Positions 5,892 through 13,714 of a stretch of 14,141 nt of DNA are shown here, piece by piece. The notes under the pieces were generated by a model. The model saw nothing but the letters and a program-made list of their open reading frames with translations. It did no database searches and had not been told where the DNA came from. Made by a program: the position numbers and the translations under genes. The DNA is from Tannerella sp. (GTDB lineage Bacteria > Bacteroidota > Bacteroidia > Bacteroidales > Tannerellaceae), in the NCBI GenBank assembly GCA_031259505.1, contig JAIRLL010000017.1, forward strand, positions 1 through 14,141, in the 5' to 3' direction. Position 1 is the first letter of the stretch. Each line of letters opens with the position of its first letter.

Positions 5892-5993
5892 ATGAAAAAT
5901 GATTTGCGAAAACAAACGAATTTGCATGCATTTCCATCTTTTTTTTTATTCATTTTACTGTCTCTTTATATGACATCTTTTCGTTTCCTTTGA
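5892..5993 (+). CDS. possible 33-aa hydrophobic small protein
   Basis: An ORF of 33 codons starts at 5892 and stops with TGA at 5991-5993, five bases before the terminator stem. The N-terminus is charged (MKNDLRKQTN) and residues 14-33 (FPSFFLFILLSLYMTSFRFL) form one hydrophobic, possibly membrane-inserting segment, the general build of small membrane proteins and type I toxins. The first two bases of the ATG lie in the 3' arm of the ATTTTACA/TGTAAAAT hairpin (5865-5893), which could hide the start. There is no good Shine-Dalgarno. Part of the hydrophobicity comes from a T-rich run, so chance is a serious alternative. Confidence 0.3.
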   Translation: MKNDLRKQTNLHAFPSFFLFILLSLYMTSFRFL

Positions 5994-5997
5994 TTGA

Positions 5998-6028
5998 TCT
6001 CCCGGCGGCTTGTCCGTCGGGGGATTTT
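5998..6028 (+). terminator. intrinsic terminator, plus strand
   Basis: TCTCCCGGCGG (5998-6008) pairs with CCGTCGGGGGA (6014-6024) over a CTTGT loop, an 11-bp GC-rich stem followed by TTTT (6025-6028). Two of the pairs (6000/6022 and 6005/6017) are G-U when read as plus-strand RNA but A-C mismatches on the minus strand, so the structure is selected for the plus transcript and is not the end of the converging operon. Confidence 0.65.
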
Positions 6029-6070
6029 CACGATGAAAACGTGGAGCATGTATACACGGTCAAATGGCCA

Positions 6071-6661
6071 TTAAAAGAAAAAATAACGCGGCGTACGCTT
6101 TTTGTAAGCCTGATAAGCCTCGCCGAAATGTCCAGATAGATGTTTTTCTTCCTCGATGACTTGCAAATGCATCAATACCACCCCCATAAGTGAAATAAAA
6201 ATCAGAATCCCGTTGCAAAACGCCACCGCCAGACCGATGTACAGCATATCGAATCCCAAAAAAGCCGGATTGCGGCTGTAACGGTAGATGCCGTTTGTGA
6301 CGAGCGACGTTTGTTCGTCGACGGCGAATCCAACGCGCCAACTGTTGCGAAGCGTATACATGGCGACGCAGAAAACGATCAAACCGAGCCATGCCAAACC
6401 CAGTCCGACCAGGCGACAGGACTGCGGCAATATCCATGCAATCACCGGATCGGAAATGAAAATGCTGCACAACTGGATGAATGCTATCGCGTATACGCTG
6501 CGTTTCAGCATTTTTTCGACATGCAGCGTCATTTCACTCTTACGCCCTCCGGCGAACATATCCGTCCGGACACCTTTTCGCCTATGAACAAGCACTTTGG
6601 CAAAACAGTTGCCGTAGAAGGCCGTCCATACAATCAACCCGCCTGTTTGTATAAGGTTCAT
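6071..6661 (-). CDS. isoprenylcysteine / phospholipid methyltransferase-family membrane protein
   Basis: A 196-residue integral membrane protein of the ICMT / PEMT superfamily, which transfers methyl groups from S-adenosylmethionine to lipid-like or thiol substrates at the membrane. Hydrophobic segments lie near residues 3-17, 55-75, 82-102 and 137-165. The C-terminal signature is clear: LVTNGIYRYSRNPAFLG (120-136), then EEEKHLSGHFGEAYQAYKKRTPRYF (170-194), the SAM-binding and catalytic region with R129-N131-P132 and the EE pair. Bacterial members mostly have unknown substrates. It is the last gene of the glgB-manA operon, 31 bp after manA, and the spacer holds a short A-rich tandem repeat with a 7-base unit (6672-6690). 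No functional link to glycogen or mannose is apparent. Confidence 0.8.
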   Translation of the reverse strand: MNLIQTGGLIVWTAFYGNCFAKVLVHRRKGVRTDMFAGGRKSEMTLHVEKMLKRSVYAIAFIQLCSIFISDPVIAWILPQSCRLVGLGLAWLGLIVFCVAMYTLRNSWRVGFAVDEQTSLVTNGIYRYSRNPAFLGFDMLYIGLAVAFCNGILIFISLMGVVLMHLQVIEEEKHLSGHFGEAYQAYKKRTPRYFFF

Positions 6662-6692
6662 TTTATCTTTTGAGTTTTGAGTTTTGAATTCC

Positions 6693-7667
6693 TCAGTCGC
6701 CGATATACGTTTCCAGCAATTTGACGCGCGGCGAAGGGATGATTTCCACCCACTGCGTGGCGGCGGGGATGAGAATGGTTTGTCCCCGGCAGACGGTCAA
6801 TTCGTTGCCACTGTCGTCACGAATTGTTGCATTGCCTTCCGTCAGGATATATATGACGAAGGAATCGAGCGTCGCGAAATCTCTTTTAAGCGTTTTGTCT
6901 GCGGATAGCAGACTGGTCGTAAAATATTTGCACTGCACCAATTGCACGGGACTGTTTTCGGCCGGCTCATAAGCCGTGCGGCAGTCGGGATACACGGTGT
7001 AATCGATGGCGTCCCTGGCTTCTTCGACGTGCAGTTCGCGGGCATTACCCTGGGCGTCTCTGCGGTCGTAGTCGTAGATGCGATAGGTGATGTCGCTCGT
7101 CTGCTGTATCTCGGCGATAAAACAGCCTGTGCCGATGGCATGTACGCGTCCGGCAGGTAGAAAAAACACGTCGCCTGCCGCCACTTCGCAACGTTGCAGC
7201 ACATCCATAAAACTGTTGTCGGCCACGCGGCGGACGTATTCATCGGCATCTATCCGTCGCGAAAAGCCGCTGTAAAGCGCCGCGCCGCGTGCTGCCTTTA
7301 TTACGTACCACATCTCCGTCTTGCCGAACGAGTGATGACGTTTCCATGCAAGTTCGTCGCCGGGATGCACCTGTATCGAAAGATTGTCTTGCGCATCAAT
7401 GAATTTTATCAGAAGTGGAAACCTTTTCCCGAACTGCCGGAACACCTTTCCACCGAGCAGTGCGGCGCCGAATGTCTCGATTAAATCGTCTATCGACTTT
7501 CCTTCCAGCGCGCCGTTGGCCACAATCGAATAATTTCCTTCGACATGCGAAAGTTCCCAACTCTCGCCTGTTTTATCGTTGCCCGGAGGCAGTTTTTTGA
7601 AGAGACGGATATCGTTTCCGCCCCAGATTCTTTCCTTCAGTAGAGGTTTAAATATGAATGGATACAT
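6693..7667 (-). CDS. manA: mannose-6-phosphate isomerase, type I (short form)
   Basis: This 324-residue zinc enzyme interconverts fructose-6-phosphate and mannose-6-phosphate, feeding mannose into glycolysis or GDP-mannose and fucose precursors into glycans. It opens with YPFIFKPLLKERIWGG (2-17), typical of the short type I isomerases of Firmicutes and Bacteroidetes. Zinc ligands are visible as Gln99 and His101 (SIQVHP), Glu118 (KTEMWYV) and His176 (PAGRVHAIG). IAEIQQTSDITYRIYDYDR (184-202) carries the substrate-binding Arg196. The C-terminal domain (about 235-324) is a second cupin. The length is normal. It starts 10 bp after glgB and surely shares its transcript, giving a small storage and hexose-phosphate operon. 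The symbol manA is used by family. Some genomes carry two copies. Confidence 0.92.
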   Translation of the reverse strand: MYPFIFKPLLKERIWGGNDIRLFKKLPPGNDKTGESWELSHVEGNYSIVANGALEGKSIDDLIETFGAALLGGKVFRQFGKRFPLLIKFIDAQDNLSIQVHPGDELAWKRHHSFGKTEMWYVIKAARGAALYSGFSRRIDADEYVRRVADNSFMDVLQRCEVAAGDVFFLPAGRVHAIGTGCFIAEIQQTSDITYRIYDYDRRDAQGNARELHVEEARDAIDYTVYPDCRTAYEPAENSPVQLVQCKYFTTSLLSADKTLKRDFATLDSFVIYILTEGNATIRDDSGNELTVCRGQTILIPAATQWVEIIPSPRVKLLETYIGD

Positions 7668-7677
7668 GATTGACTGT

Positions 7678-9687
7678 TTATATTCGTTTTAAAACCATTG
7701 CCGTACGGGCGGGGAGATAGAGTTTCAGCCATTCCTTGCCTTCGTTTTCGAACAGGGGGTCGTAGTGCGTTGCGTGCTCTATCGTGTCGTCGGTAAGCCC
7801 GAAACCGCCGAAACGCACGTCGTCCGTGTTCAGCACGACGCGATATTTGCCTGCGGGCGTCAGAAAACCATAGTCCTCGAACGAACGGTGAGGGTTGAAA
7901 TTGAAGGCGAACAGGAGGTCGTTCCGCATGTAGGCCAGCACCTGGTCGCCGTCGTTGTCCCAAACTTTTTGGAGGGGAACCGCCTGAAAATTCTTCACAC
8001 TGCGGATAAGCGCCAGCATGGCGTGATCGAAGTCGCCCAGACAGTGATACTTGAGGTTCATGTCGTCGACAAGATGCCACTGGCGGCGGGCATACTTGTA
8101 CGACCAGCCGTTGCCTTCGCGCGGGAAATCGATCCATTCGGGATGTCCGAATTCATTTCCCATGAAATTGAGGTATCCGCCGTTGATGGTAGTGGCCGTC
8201 ACGAGGCGAATCATTTTGTGCAGCGCGATGCCGCGGTCGACCGTCATGTTCGGGTCGTTCACCTGCATGTGCCAGTACATGTCGGCATCGATCAGCCGGA
8301 AGATGATGGTCTTGTCGCCTACCAGCGCCTGGTCGTGGCTTTCGGCGTAGCTGACGGTTTTTTCGTCGGCGCGGCGATTGGTCGTTTCCCACCAGACGGT
8401 AGACGGTCGCCACTCTTCATCTTTATTCTCCTTCAACGTTTTAATCCAGAAATCGGGGATATTCATTGCCATGCGGTAGTCGAAGCCGTAACCGCCGTCA
8501 CTGATCCCGGCTGCCAGTCCGGGCATGCCGCTCACTTCTTCGGCAATCGTGATGGCGCGAGGATTGACTTCGTGTATCAGTCTGTTTGCAAGCATCAGGT
8601 ATGCGATGGCGTCATCGTCCTGGCGTCCATTGTAGTAATCGCCGTAGTGGGTAAACGCTTCGCCCATGCCGTGACTCAGGTAAAGCATCGACGTGACGCC
8701 GTCGAAACGGAATCCGTCGAAACGGTATTCTTCGAGCCAGAATTTGCAGTTGGACAGGAGGAAATGCAGGACTTCGTTTTTGCCGTAGTTGAAGCAGAGC
8801 GAATCCCACTGGCTGTGTTCTCGCCGCTCTCCTGCGTGGAAATACTGGTAGGGCGTGCCGTCGAAGCGTGCCAGTCCTTCGACTTCATTCTTGACGGCAT
8901 GACTGTGCACAATGTCCATTATCACGGCAATGCCCAAACGGTGTGCGTCGTCGATGAGGCGTTTCAACTCGTCGGGCGTACCGAAACGCGACGAAGCGGC
9001 AAAGAAACTGCTCACATGGTAGCCAAACGAACCATAGTAGGGATGTTCCTGTATCGCCATGATTTGTATTGCGTTGTATCCGTTTTTGGCTATGCGGGGC
9101 AGCACTTGTGTACGAAACGCTTCGTATGTACCGATCTTTTCCTCCTGCGTTGCCATGCCGATGTGACATTCGTAAATCAGCAACGGCGAAGTGTCGGGTC
9201 TGAACTGCCGATGCATAAAAGTATACGGGACGGGAGGCTCCCATACCTGAGCCGAAAAAATCTTGGTATGCTCGTCCTGCACCACGCGACGACACCAGGC
9301 GGGAATGCGTTCGCCGCAGCCTCTCTCCCACTCTATCAGCAACTTGTACAGGTCTTCGTGATGAATGGCATCTGCGGGAAGTGTGATTTCCCAGTTGCCG
9401 TTCTCTTTCCGGCTGAAGCGGAAATCTTCGCTTTTCTGCCAGCCGTTGAATATGCCGATCAGGTAAACGGCCGTAGCATTGGGCGCCCATTCGCGCAAGA
9501 CCCAGCCTTCGGGCGTCCTGTGCAGTCCGAAATACAGATATCCCGATGCGAAATCGGCCAGCGTTTGCCTGCCGCCGCCCGTAAGCTCCGCTTCCTTTTC
9601 GACCGCATACATGTATCGGCCTTCAATGGCTTCGCTGTATGGCGTTAACCAGGGGTCGTCCGTTATCAGTTTAAGTTTATCCATCAT
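7678..9687 (-). CDS. glgB: 1,4-alpha-glucan branching enzyme
   Basis: A 669-residue cytoplasmic GH13 enzyme that introduces alpha-1,6 branches into glycogen. Residues 50-150 form the CBM48 domain (REWAPNATAVYLIGIFNGW). IYECHIGMATQEEKIGTYEAF (171-191) begins the catalytic barrel. The conserved GH13 regions follow: DIVHSHAVKN (258-267), DGFRFDGVTSM (324-334) with nucleophile Asp329, ITIAEEVSGMPG (379-390) with acid/base Glu383, and SYAESHDQ (446-453) with Asp452. Residues from about 575 form the C-terminal beta domain. It resembles the eukaryote-like GBE1 group (AEEVSGMP, FMGNEFGHPEWIDFPREGNGWSY) rather than the E. coli type, as is usual in Bacteroidales. It is first in the operon glgB-manA-methyltransferase, with a -7 box at 9730-9723. 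The next codon is also ATG, so the start could be three bases later. Confidence 0.95.
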   Translation of the reverse strand: MMDKLKLITDDPWLTPYSEAIEGRYMYAVEKEAELTGGGRQTLADFASGYLYFGLHRTPEGWVLREWAPNATAVYLIGIFNGWQKSEDFRFSRKENGNWEITLPADAIHHEDLYKLLIEWERGCGERIPAWCRRVVQDEHTKIFSAQVWEPPVPYTFMHRQFRPDTSPLLIYECHIGMATQEEKIGTYEAFRTQVLPRIAKNGYNAIQIMAIQEHPYYGSFGYHVSSFFAASSRFGTPDELKRLIDDAHRLGIAVIMDIVHSHAVKNEVEGLARFDGTPYQYFHAGERREHSQWDSLCFNYGKNEVLHFLLSNCKFWLEEYRFDGFRFDGVTSMLYLSHGMGEAFTHYGDYYNGRQDDDAIAYLMLANRLIHEVNPRAITIAEEVSGMPGLAAGISDGGYGFDYRMAMNIPDFWIKTLKENKDEEWRPSTVWWETTNRRADEKTVSYAESHDQALVGDKTIIFRLIDADMYWHMQVNDPNMTVDRGIALHKMIRLVTATTINGGYLNFMGNEFGHPEWIDFPREGNGWSYKYARRQWHLVDDMNLKYHCLGDFDHAMLALIRSVKNFQAVPLQKVWDNDGDQVLAYMRNDLLFAFNFNPHRSFEDYGFLTPAGKYRVVLNTDDVRFGGFGLTDDTIEHATHYDPLFENEGKEWLKLYLPARTAMVLKRI

Positions 9688-9722
9688 GATTCCCGTTTAA
9701 TAAAATGCCTTTAATACATCAG

Positions 9723-9730
9723 CAAAGATA
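9723..9730 (-). promoter_or_regulatory. -7 element of the glgB operon
   Basis: The minus strand reads TATCTTTG followed by C at 9730-9723, the same -7 sequence as at the tRNA-Arg promoter. A TTTG at the normal spacing is not present, so either the -33 contact is weak or an activator helps. The leader would be about 30 nt. Confidence 0.5.
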
Positions 9731-10041
9731 AAGGTTTCCCGACAAACGGAAACGACTTTTTTCCGTAAAATATCCGCATCGGGAATTTCCGTCATGAGAA
9801 AACCTGTTCAACAGTTTGACGGACAAAAATGTCCACATGTTGCGCCTGTTAATGAGTTTCAACAAAACACATCTGAAACGATTAAACAGGATAACAATCT
9901 GTTTTTCGAAAAATGAACGGAAATACGTCTTGCAAAATTGGCGGGGAGTCTGCGACGGGATGCGTGCACAGCGGTATTGATCCGCATCCGTTTTCGACAA
10001 GACAACACTTCACGAATACAGGCGCAGAAAACGGATATGCC
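9731..10041. other. gene-free spacer between glgB and nspC
   Basis: This stretch of about 310 bp lies downstream of nspC and upstream of glgB, all read leftwards. It contains no convincing gene. A hairpin GGACA-AAAA-TGTCC (9821-9834) is enclosed by CAACA/TGTTG (9809-9842), and GGATGCG/CGCATCC (9958-9964 with 9983-9989) is an inverted repeat with an 18-base loop. Either could help end the nspC transcript, but neither is followed by a T-run on the minus strand. Confidence 0.35.
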
Positions 10042-11181
10042 TCAATCCATCCTGTCCCGATAGTCCTCGTACGAGAAGGTGCGGAGTATTTTCAGTTCGT
10101 CGGCCGCTGTCCACACGGCAATGGACGGATGCGGTATGCCGTTGAACATTGTCGTTTTGACGATCGTATAGTGAATCATGTCTTCAAATATCAGCCTGTC
10201 GCCTGTTTTCAGCGGTGATTTGAACGACCAGTCGCCCATATAGTCGCCGCTCAGGCAACTGCATCCGCCGATACGGTACGCCGGTTTGTCCGGCGCCGGT
10301 TCCATTGCATCGCGGATGGTCGGACGGTACGGCATTTCGAGACAGTCGGGCATGTGGCACGTGAACGAGGCATCAATGATTGCCGTCCGGATTCCCCTGT
10401 TGTCAACGATATCGACCACCGTCGTCAGCAGGAATCCCGTCCGCCAGACAAAAGCGCTGCCCGGTTCGAGGATGATTTGCAGATTCGGATATTTGGCCCG
10501 GAACGAGACGAGCAGTGCGATCAGATGGTCTGCGTCGTAATCCTCGTGTGTCATCAGATGGCCGCCACCCATGTTCAGCCATTTGACGTACGGCAGGAAA
10601 TGTCCGAAACGTTTCTCCACCGCCTCGAGCATGTTTGCCAGATCATACGACGACGATTCGCACAACGCGTGGAAATGCAACCCTTCGATGCCTTCAGGCA
10701 AAGAGTTTCTCAGCATGTCGCTTGTGACGCCGAGACGCGAACCCGTCATGCAAGGATCATACAGGGCTGTCTTCACGACCGAATATTCGGGATTGATACG
10801 CAATCCGCACGAAACGCGATTTCCGTCCGCCTTCACTAAATGATACATCTGATTGAATTGCCGTACGGAATTGAACGTGATATGACTGCTGTATTGCAGC
10901 AGCCCGGCGATGTCTTTTTCGGTATAAGCGGGCGAACAGGCATGTGCCCGGCTACCCATTTCTTCGAATACCAGCCGTGCTTCGTGAACCGAACTGGCTG
11001 TCGCACAGGAAATGTATTCGCGGACGACGGGAAACGTTTTCCACAGCGCAAATGCTTTCAGAGCAAGGATAATTTCCACGCCGGCACGTTCTTTTACCCG
11101 CTTTATCAATTCAAGATTCCTTCGCAGAAGGCGCTCTTCGAGCACATAGCAGGGTGACGGTATCGACTGTATGTCTATCAT
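10042..11181 (-). CDS. nspC: carboxynorspermidine / carboxyspermidine decarboxylase
   Basis: This 379-residue PLP enzyme of the alanine-racemase-fold decarboxylases makes norspermidine or spermidine from the carboxy precursor, the last step of the carboxyspermidine pathway common in Bacteroidetes and Vibrio. Visible hallmarks are SPCYVLEERLLRRNLELI (9-26), the PLP lysine Lys42 in LALKAFA, HFHALCESSS (169-178), the phosphate-binding MGGGH (204-208), LEPGSAF (238-244), and GGCSCLSGDYMGD (305-317) with the active-site Cys309 and Asp313. The length fits the family. It starts 4 bp after the pcrA stop and must be co-transcribed with it. The partner enzyme, carboxyspermidine dehydrogenase, is not in the window. 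No terminator with a T-tract was found behind it. Confidence 0.93.
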   Translation of the reverse strand: MIDIQSIPSPCYVLEERLLRRNLELIKRVKERAGVEIILALKAFALWKTFPVVREYISCATASSVHEARLVFEEMGSRAHACSPAYTEKDIAGLLQYSSHITFNSVRQFNQMYHLVKADGNRVSCGLRINPEYSVVKTALYDPCMTGSRLGVTSDMLRNSLPEGIEGLHFHALCESSSYDLANMLEAVEKRFGHFLPYVKWLNMGGGHLMTHEDYDADHLIALLVSFRAKYPNLQIILEPGSAFVWRTGFLLTTVVDIVDNRGIRTAIIDASFTCHMPDCLEMPYRPTIRDAMEPAPDKPAYRIGGCSCLSGDYMGDWSFKSPLKTGDRLIFEDMIHYTIVKTTMFNGIPHPSIAVWTAADELKILRTFSYEDYRDRMD

Positions 11182-11185
11182 TGTG

Positions 11186-13483
11186 CTAATTTTTTGTTAA
11201 TTGGGCATATTTCAGCAGCAGGCTCTTTTTTCCCAGATGATCGAACAGGATGATTGCTTTGGCATCGGCGCCGCTGCCTTCGAACGAAAGGATTTTTCCC
11301 TTGCCGAAACGGTTGTGACAGATGCTGTCGCCTACACTTAAACCGCACAGTGTCTGTATGTTTTCTTCCTGACGGTTATCGGATGCCTGTATTCTGCTCA
11401 AATGCGGATACTCATGTATTTTCCGCATATTCTGCGCGGAATAAGACCCGTTTATGACAATTCTTTCATACCTGGCGTCTCTCGCAGCCGGCGGCATAAA
11501 GACTTGTTTTTCGGGCAAGTCGAGGAATTGCGGGTCAATGTCTTTCAAAAAGCGGCTTGGCGTGCAGGGACTGGTTTTTCCGTTCCGGAAACGCGACTTT
11601 GCGTAGGTGATGGTACAGCTTTTCCTTGCCCTTGTGATGGCCACGTAGCACAAGCGTCTTTCTTCCTCGATGGCGCGCTGTTCGTCCGCCGACATCAGCG
11701 AAGGAAACAGGTTTTCCTCCATTCCAGAGATGATGACATGGTCAAATTCAAGCCCTTTTGCGGCATGAACCGTCATCAGCATAACTTTGTCGGCATGTTC
11801 GCTGGCATCCTGATCCTGATCGGTTATCAGCGATATTTCGACAAGGAAGTCGGTCAGCGACACCTGTTCGACGCCTTCCTCGCGCCTGTTGTGGCTGAAC
11901 TCGACAATGGCTTTGAGCACCTCCTGAAGATTTTCCTGGCGGTTGATGTTTTCGAGCGTCCTGTCCTGAAAAAACTCCGTCATAATACCACTGCGATTCA
12001 CGACAAGTTTCGCCATATCGACGGCAGACTGTTTGCCGTTTTCGTCAATCAGTTCCTGCATCATGTGGCCGAAATCGTCAAGCCTGCGCAGTGTCCCCGC
12101 GTTGACGGGGAGGTTGTATTCCGCAGGCGAGCAGAGGACTGTCCAGGCGCTGACCCGGTGTATCGAAGCGGCCGCAAACAACCTGCCGACGGTTGTATCG
12201 CCGATGCCCCGCGCCGGAAAATTGATAATCCGCCTGAGCGCCTCCCCGTCGTGCGGATTGACGACCATGCGGAAATAGGCGATGACGTCTTTGACTTCCT
12301 TTCGCTGGTAGAACGATTGCGAACCGTAGATTTTGTATGCAATGCCGCGGCTGCGGAGCGCGTCTTCAATCACGCGCGACTGGGCGTTGGTACGATACAG
12401 CACGGCAAAATCGGCGTAGGCGCACTGTTCGCGGCGATGCGTACTGGCTATCTGCGAAGCAATCATGTGTCCTTCTTCGTAATCGGACTGCGCCGGCTGC
12501 ACGCCGATTTTGCTGCCCGGTTCGTTGTGCGAATAAACAGTCTTGTGTATCTGTCCCCTGTTTTTATTTATCAGGCTGTTCGCCGCATTGACGATGTTTT
12601 GCGTCGAACGGTAATTCTGTTCCAGTTTGAATATGCGACATTCGGGATAGTTGTCTTTGAAGCGCAGCATGTTGTCGATATTGGCGCCACGAAACGAGTA
12701 GATGCTTTGCGCATCGTCGCCGACCACGCATATCCGGCGCCGTTTCTCGCACAGGCGCGTCACGATCAGATGCTGTGCGAAATTCGTATCCTGATATTCG
12801 TCCACCAGCACAAACAGAAACTTGCTCTGATATTTCTCCAGCACGTCGGGATGGTCGCGGAAAAGGAGGTTGGTCTGCATCAGCAACTCGTCGAAATCCA
12901 TTGCTCCCGCCTGAAAGCAACGTTCCTGATAGCGTCTGTATATCTCGCCGAAAAGAGGGATATGCAGCTTCTCGTCGTACTGGCCATACTCTCTGTTGTG
13001 CTCATACGCGCGGCTCGTAATCAGGGCGTTTTTGGCATTCGAAATGCGTCCCTGTATCAAGCCCGGACGGTAGACCTTGTCGTCCAGTTGCAGTTCCTTG
13101 ACGATACTGCGGATAAGGCTTTTGGTGTCGGCCGTGTCGTAGATGGTGAAGTCGTGCGGGTATCCGACGGCTTCCGATTCGTAGCGCAGGATGCGGTAAA
13201 AGATGGAGTGAAACGTGCCCATCCACAGCCATTTTGCCGCCTGTTCGTCTGTCAGCGCGGCGATGCGGTTTTTCATCTCGCGTGCGGCCTTGTTAGTAAA
13301 GGTGAGTGCGAGAATGCTGTAGGGAGGCATTCCCTGTTCGAGCAGGTAGACAATCTTGTTCGTCAGGACGCGCGTCTTGCCCGAACCGGCTCCCGCCACA
13401 ACGAGCGACGGACCGTCGTTATACAGTACAGCTTCTTTTTGCTGTCCGTTAAGCTGTTCCAGATATGTTTGCTTATCTTCCAT
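11186..13483 (-). CDS. pcrA: UvrD/PcrA-type ATP-dependent DNA helicase
   Basis: A 765-residue SF1A 3'-5' helicase for repair, restart of stalled forks and removal of RNA polymerase. Motifs, numbered from the chosen start: LNGQQKEAVL (11-20, Q motif), AGAGSGKT (30-37, Walker A), DEYQDTN (228-234, motif II), GDDAQSIYSFRGA (255-267, motif III), then QNYRST (motif IV), VMLMTVHAAKGLEFDHVI (motif V) and CYVAITRARK (motif VI). The C-terminus, VGDSICHNRFGKGKIL onward, is the Tudor-like domain that in PcrA binds RNA polymerase. I place the start at ATG 13483. A TTG in frame at 13501 would lie inside the -7 box TACCTTTG and so upstream of the transcript. It is first in an operon with nspC. A strong terminator (13562-13521) lies just upstream, so expression may depend on its own promoter or on read-through. 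Confidence 0.93.
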   Translation of the reverse strand: MEDKQTYLEQLNGQQKEAVLYNDGPSLVVAGAGSGKTRVLTNKIVYLLEQGMPPYSILALTFTNKAAREMKNRIAALTDEQAAKWLWMGTFHSIFYRILRYESEAVGYPHDFTIYDTADTKSLIRSIVKELQLDDKVYRPGLIQGRISNAKNALITSRAYEHNREYGQYDEKLHIPLFGEIYRRYQERCFQAGAMDFDELLMQTNLLFRDHPDVLEKYQSKFLFVLVDEYQDTNFAQHLIVTRLCEKRRRICVVGDDAQSIYSFRGANIDNMLRFKDNYPECRIFKLEQNYRSTQNIVNAANSLINKNRGQIHKTVYSHNEPGSKIGVQPAQSDYEEGHMIASQIASTHRREQCAYADFAVLYRTNAQSRVIEDALRSRGIAYKIYGSQSFYQRKEVKDVIAYFRMVVNPHDGEALRRIINFPARGIGDTTVGRLFAAASIHRVSAWTVLCSPAEYNLPVNAGTLRRLDDFGHMMQELIDENGKQSAVDMAKLVVNRSGIMTEFFQDRTLENINRQENLQEVLKAIVEFSHNRREEGVEQVSLTDFLVEISLITDQDQDASEHADKVMLMTVHAAKGLEFDHVIISGMEENLFPSLMSADEQRAIEEERRLCYVAITRARKSCTITYAKSRFRNGKTSPCTPSRFLKDIDPQFLDLPEKQVFMPPAARDARYERIVINGSYSAQNMRKIHEYPHLSRIQASDNRQEENIQTLCGLSVGDSICHNRFGKGKILSFEGSGADAKAIILFDHLGKKSLLLKYAQLTKN

Positions 13484-13498
13484 TTTTTTTTGCGCGGA

Positions 13499-13506
13499 CA
13501 AAGGTA
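13499..13506 (-). promoter_or_regulatory. -7 element of pcrA
   Basis: The minus strand reads TACCTTTG at 13506-13499. A transcript starting five to seven bases further on would have a leader of only about 10 nt, purely A-rich before the ATG at 13483. No -33 TTTG is seen at the right distance. The region where it would lie is the terminator's T-tract. Confidence 0.45.
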
Positions 13507-13520
13507 TGAAAAATCTCTGG

Positions 13521-13562
13521 AAAAAAATAGACAGGAACTCGACATCACGCCGAACTCCTGCC
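13521..13562 (-). terminator. strong minus-strand intrinsic terminator upstream of pcrA
   Basis: On the minus strand GGCAGGAGTTCGGC (13562-13549) pairs along all 14 positions with GTCGAGTTCCTGTC (13543-13530) around a GTGAT loop, followed by TA and seven T residues (13527-13521). Four of the pairs are G-U, which would be A-C mismatches on the other strand, so the hairpin is meant for minus-strand RNA. No minus-strand protein gene lies upstream of it inside the window. Confidence 0.75.
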
Positions 13563-13708
13563 CGAGAGAGTGATGGGAATGCTGTCTACGACACTCCCAT
13601 CGAGAGAAAAATATTATTCGGTTAATTTACAATTATGATTTTTCCCGTTATTCCGAATCAAGACACATTCTGTTTTAATCCGCATCACATGCCCTGTTCA
13701 TTGTGGCA
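13521..13708 (-). ncRNA. candidate ~190-nt small RNA or pcrA attenuator leader
   Basis: A minus-strand promoter (13744-13715) and the terminator at 13562-13521 bracket about 190 nt. The 3' half contains a second hairpin, GATGGGAGTGT (13601-13591) with GCATTCCCATC (13582-13572), 11 bp including G-U pairs seen only on this strand. GGGAGTG (13598-13592) can instead pair with CACTCTC (13573-13567), so two folds compete. The only short ORF (ATG at 13701-13699, 8 codons) has no runs typical of attenuator peptides. No known RNA family was recognised. Confidence 0.5.
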
Positions 13709-13714
13709 ACGATG

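Larger units (their letters stand above)
5683..6028 (+). ncRNA. candidate small RNA / small-protein transcript (~345 nt)
   Basis: The stretch between the promoter at 5645-5676 and the terminator at 5998-6028 defines a self-contained transcript of about 345 nt. It does not show the signatures I know for RNase P RNA, tmRNA, SRP RNA or 6S RNA. Within it are a hairpin GGACAGA/TCTG-T-TCC (5783-5801), a hairpin ATTTTACA/TGTAAAAT (5865-5893), and two short ORFs at 5765-5827 (20 codons, with a Shine-Dalgarno) and 5892-5993 (33 codons, hydrophobic). It could be a regulatory RNA, a small-protein mRNA or a type I toxin-like locus. The sequence does not decide between these. Confidence 0.45.

Noticed and set aside
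5734..5953. Minus-strand 67-codon frames opposite the 5645-6028 unit
   Set aside because: No promoter, ribosome site or domain resemblance. Two overlapping frames of equal length point to chance in AT-rich DNA.
6672..6690. Tandem GAGTTTT repeat between manA and the methyltransferase, as a phase-variation switch
   Set aside because: Only two full copies and a partial one, located outside the coding sequence and without a promoter spacer. Too short to call phase-variable.
7765..9648. 627-codon open frame opposite glgB
   Set aside because: It lies wholly antisense to a confidently identified glgB, its protein has no recognisable domain, and such frames arise from the codon bias of the real gene.
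11402..13573. 723-codon open frame opposite pcrA
   Set aside because: Antisense shadow of pcrA with low-complexity H/V/R-rich composition and no family resemblance.
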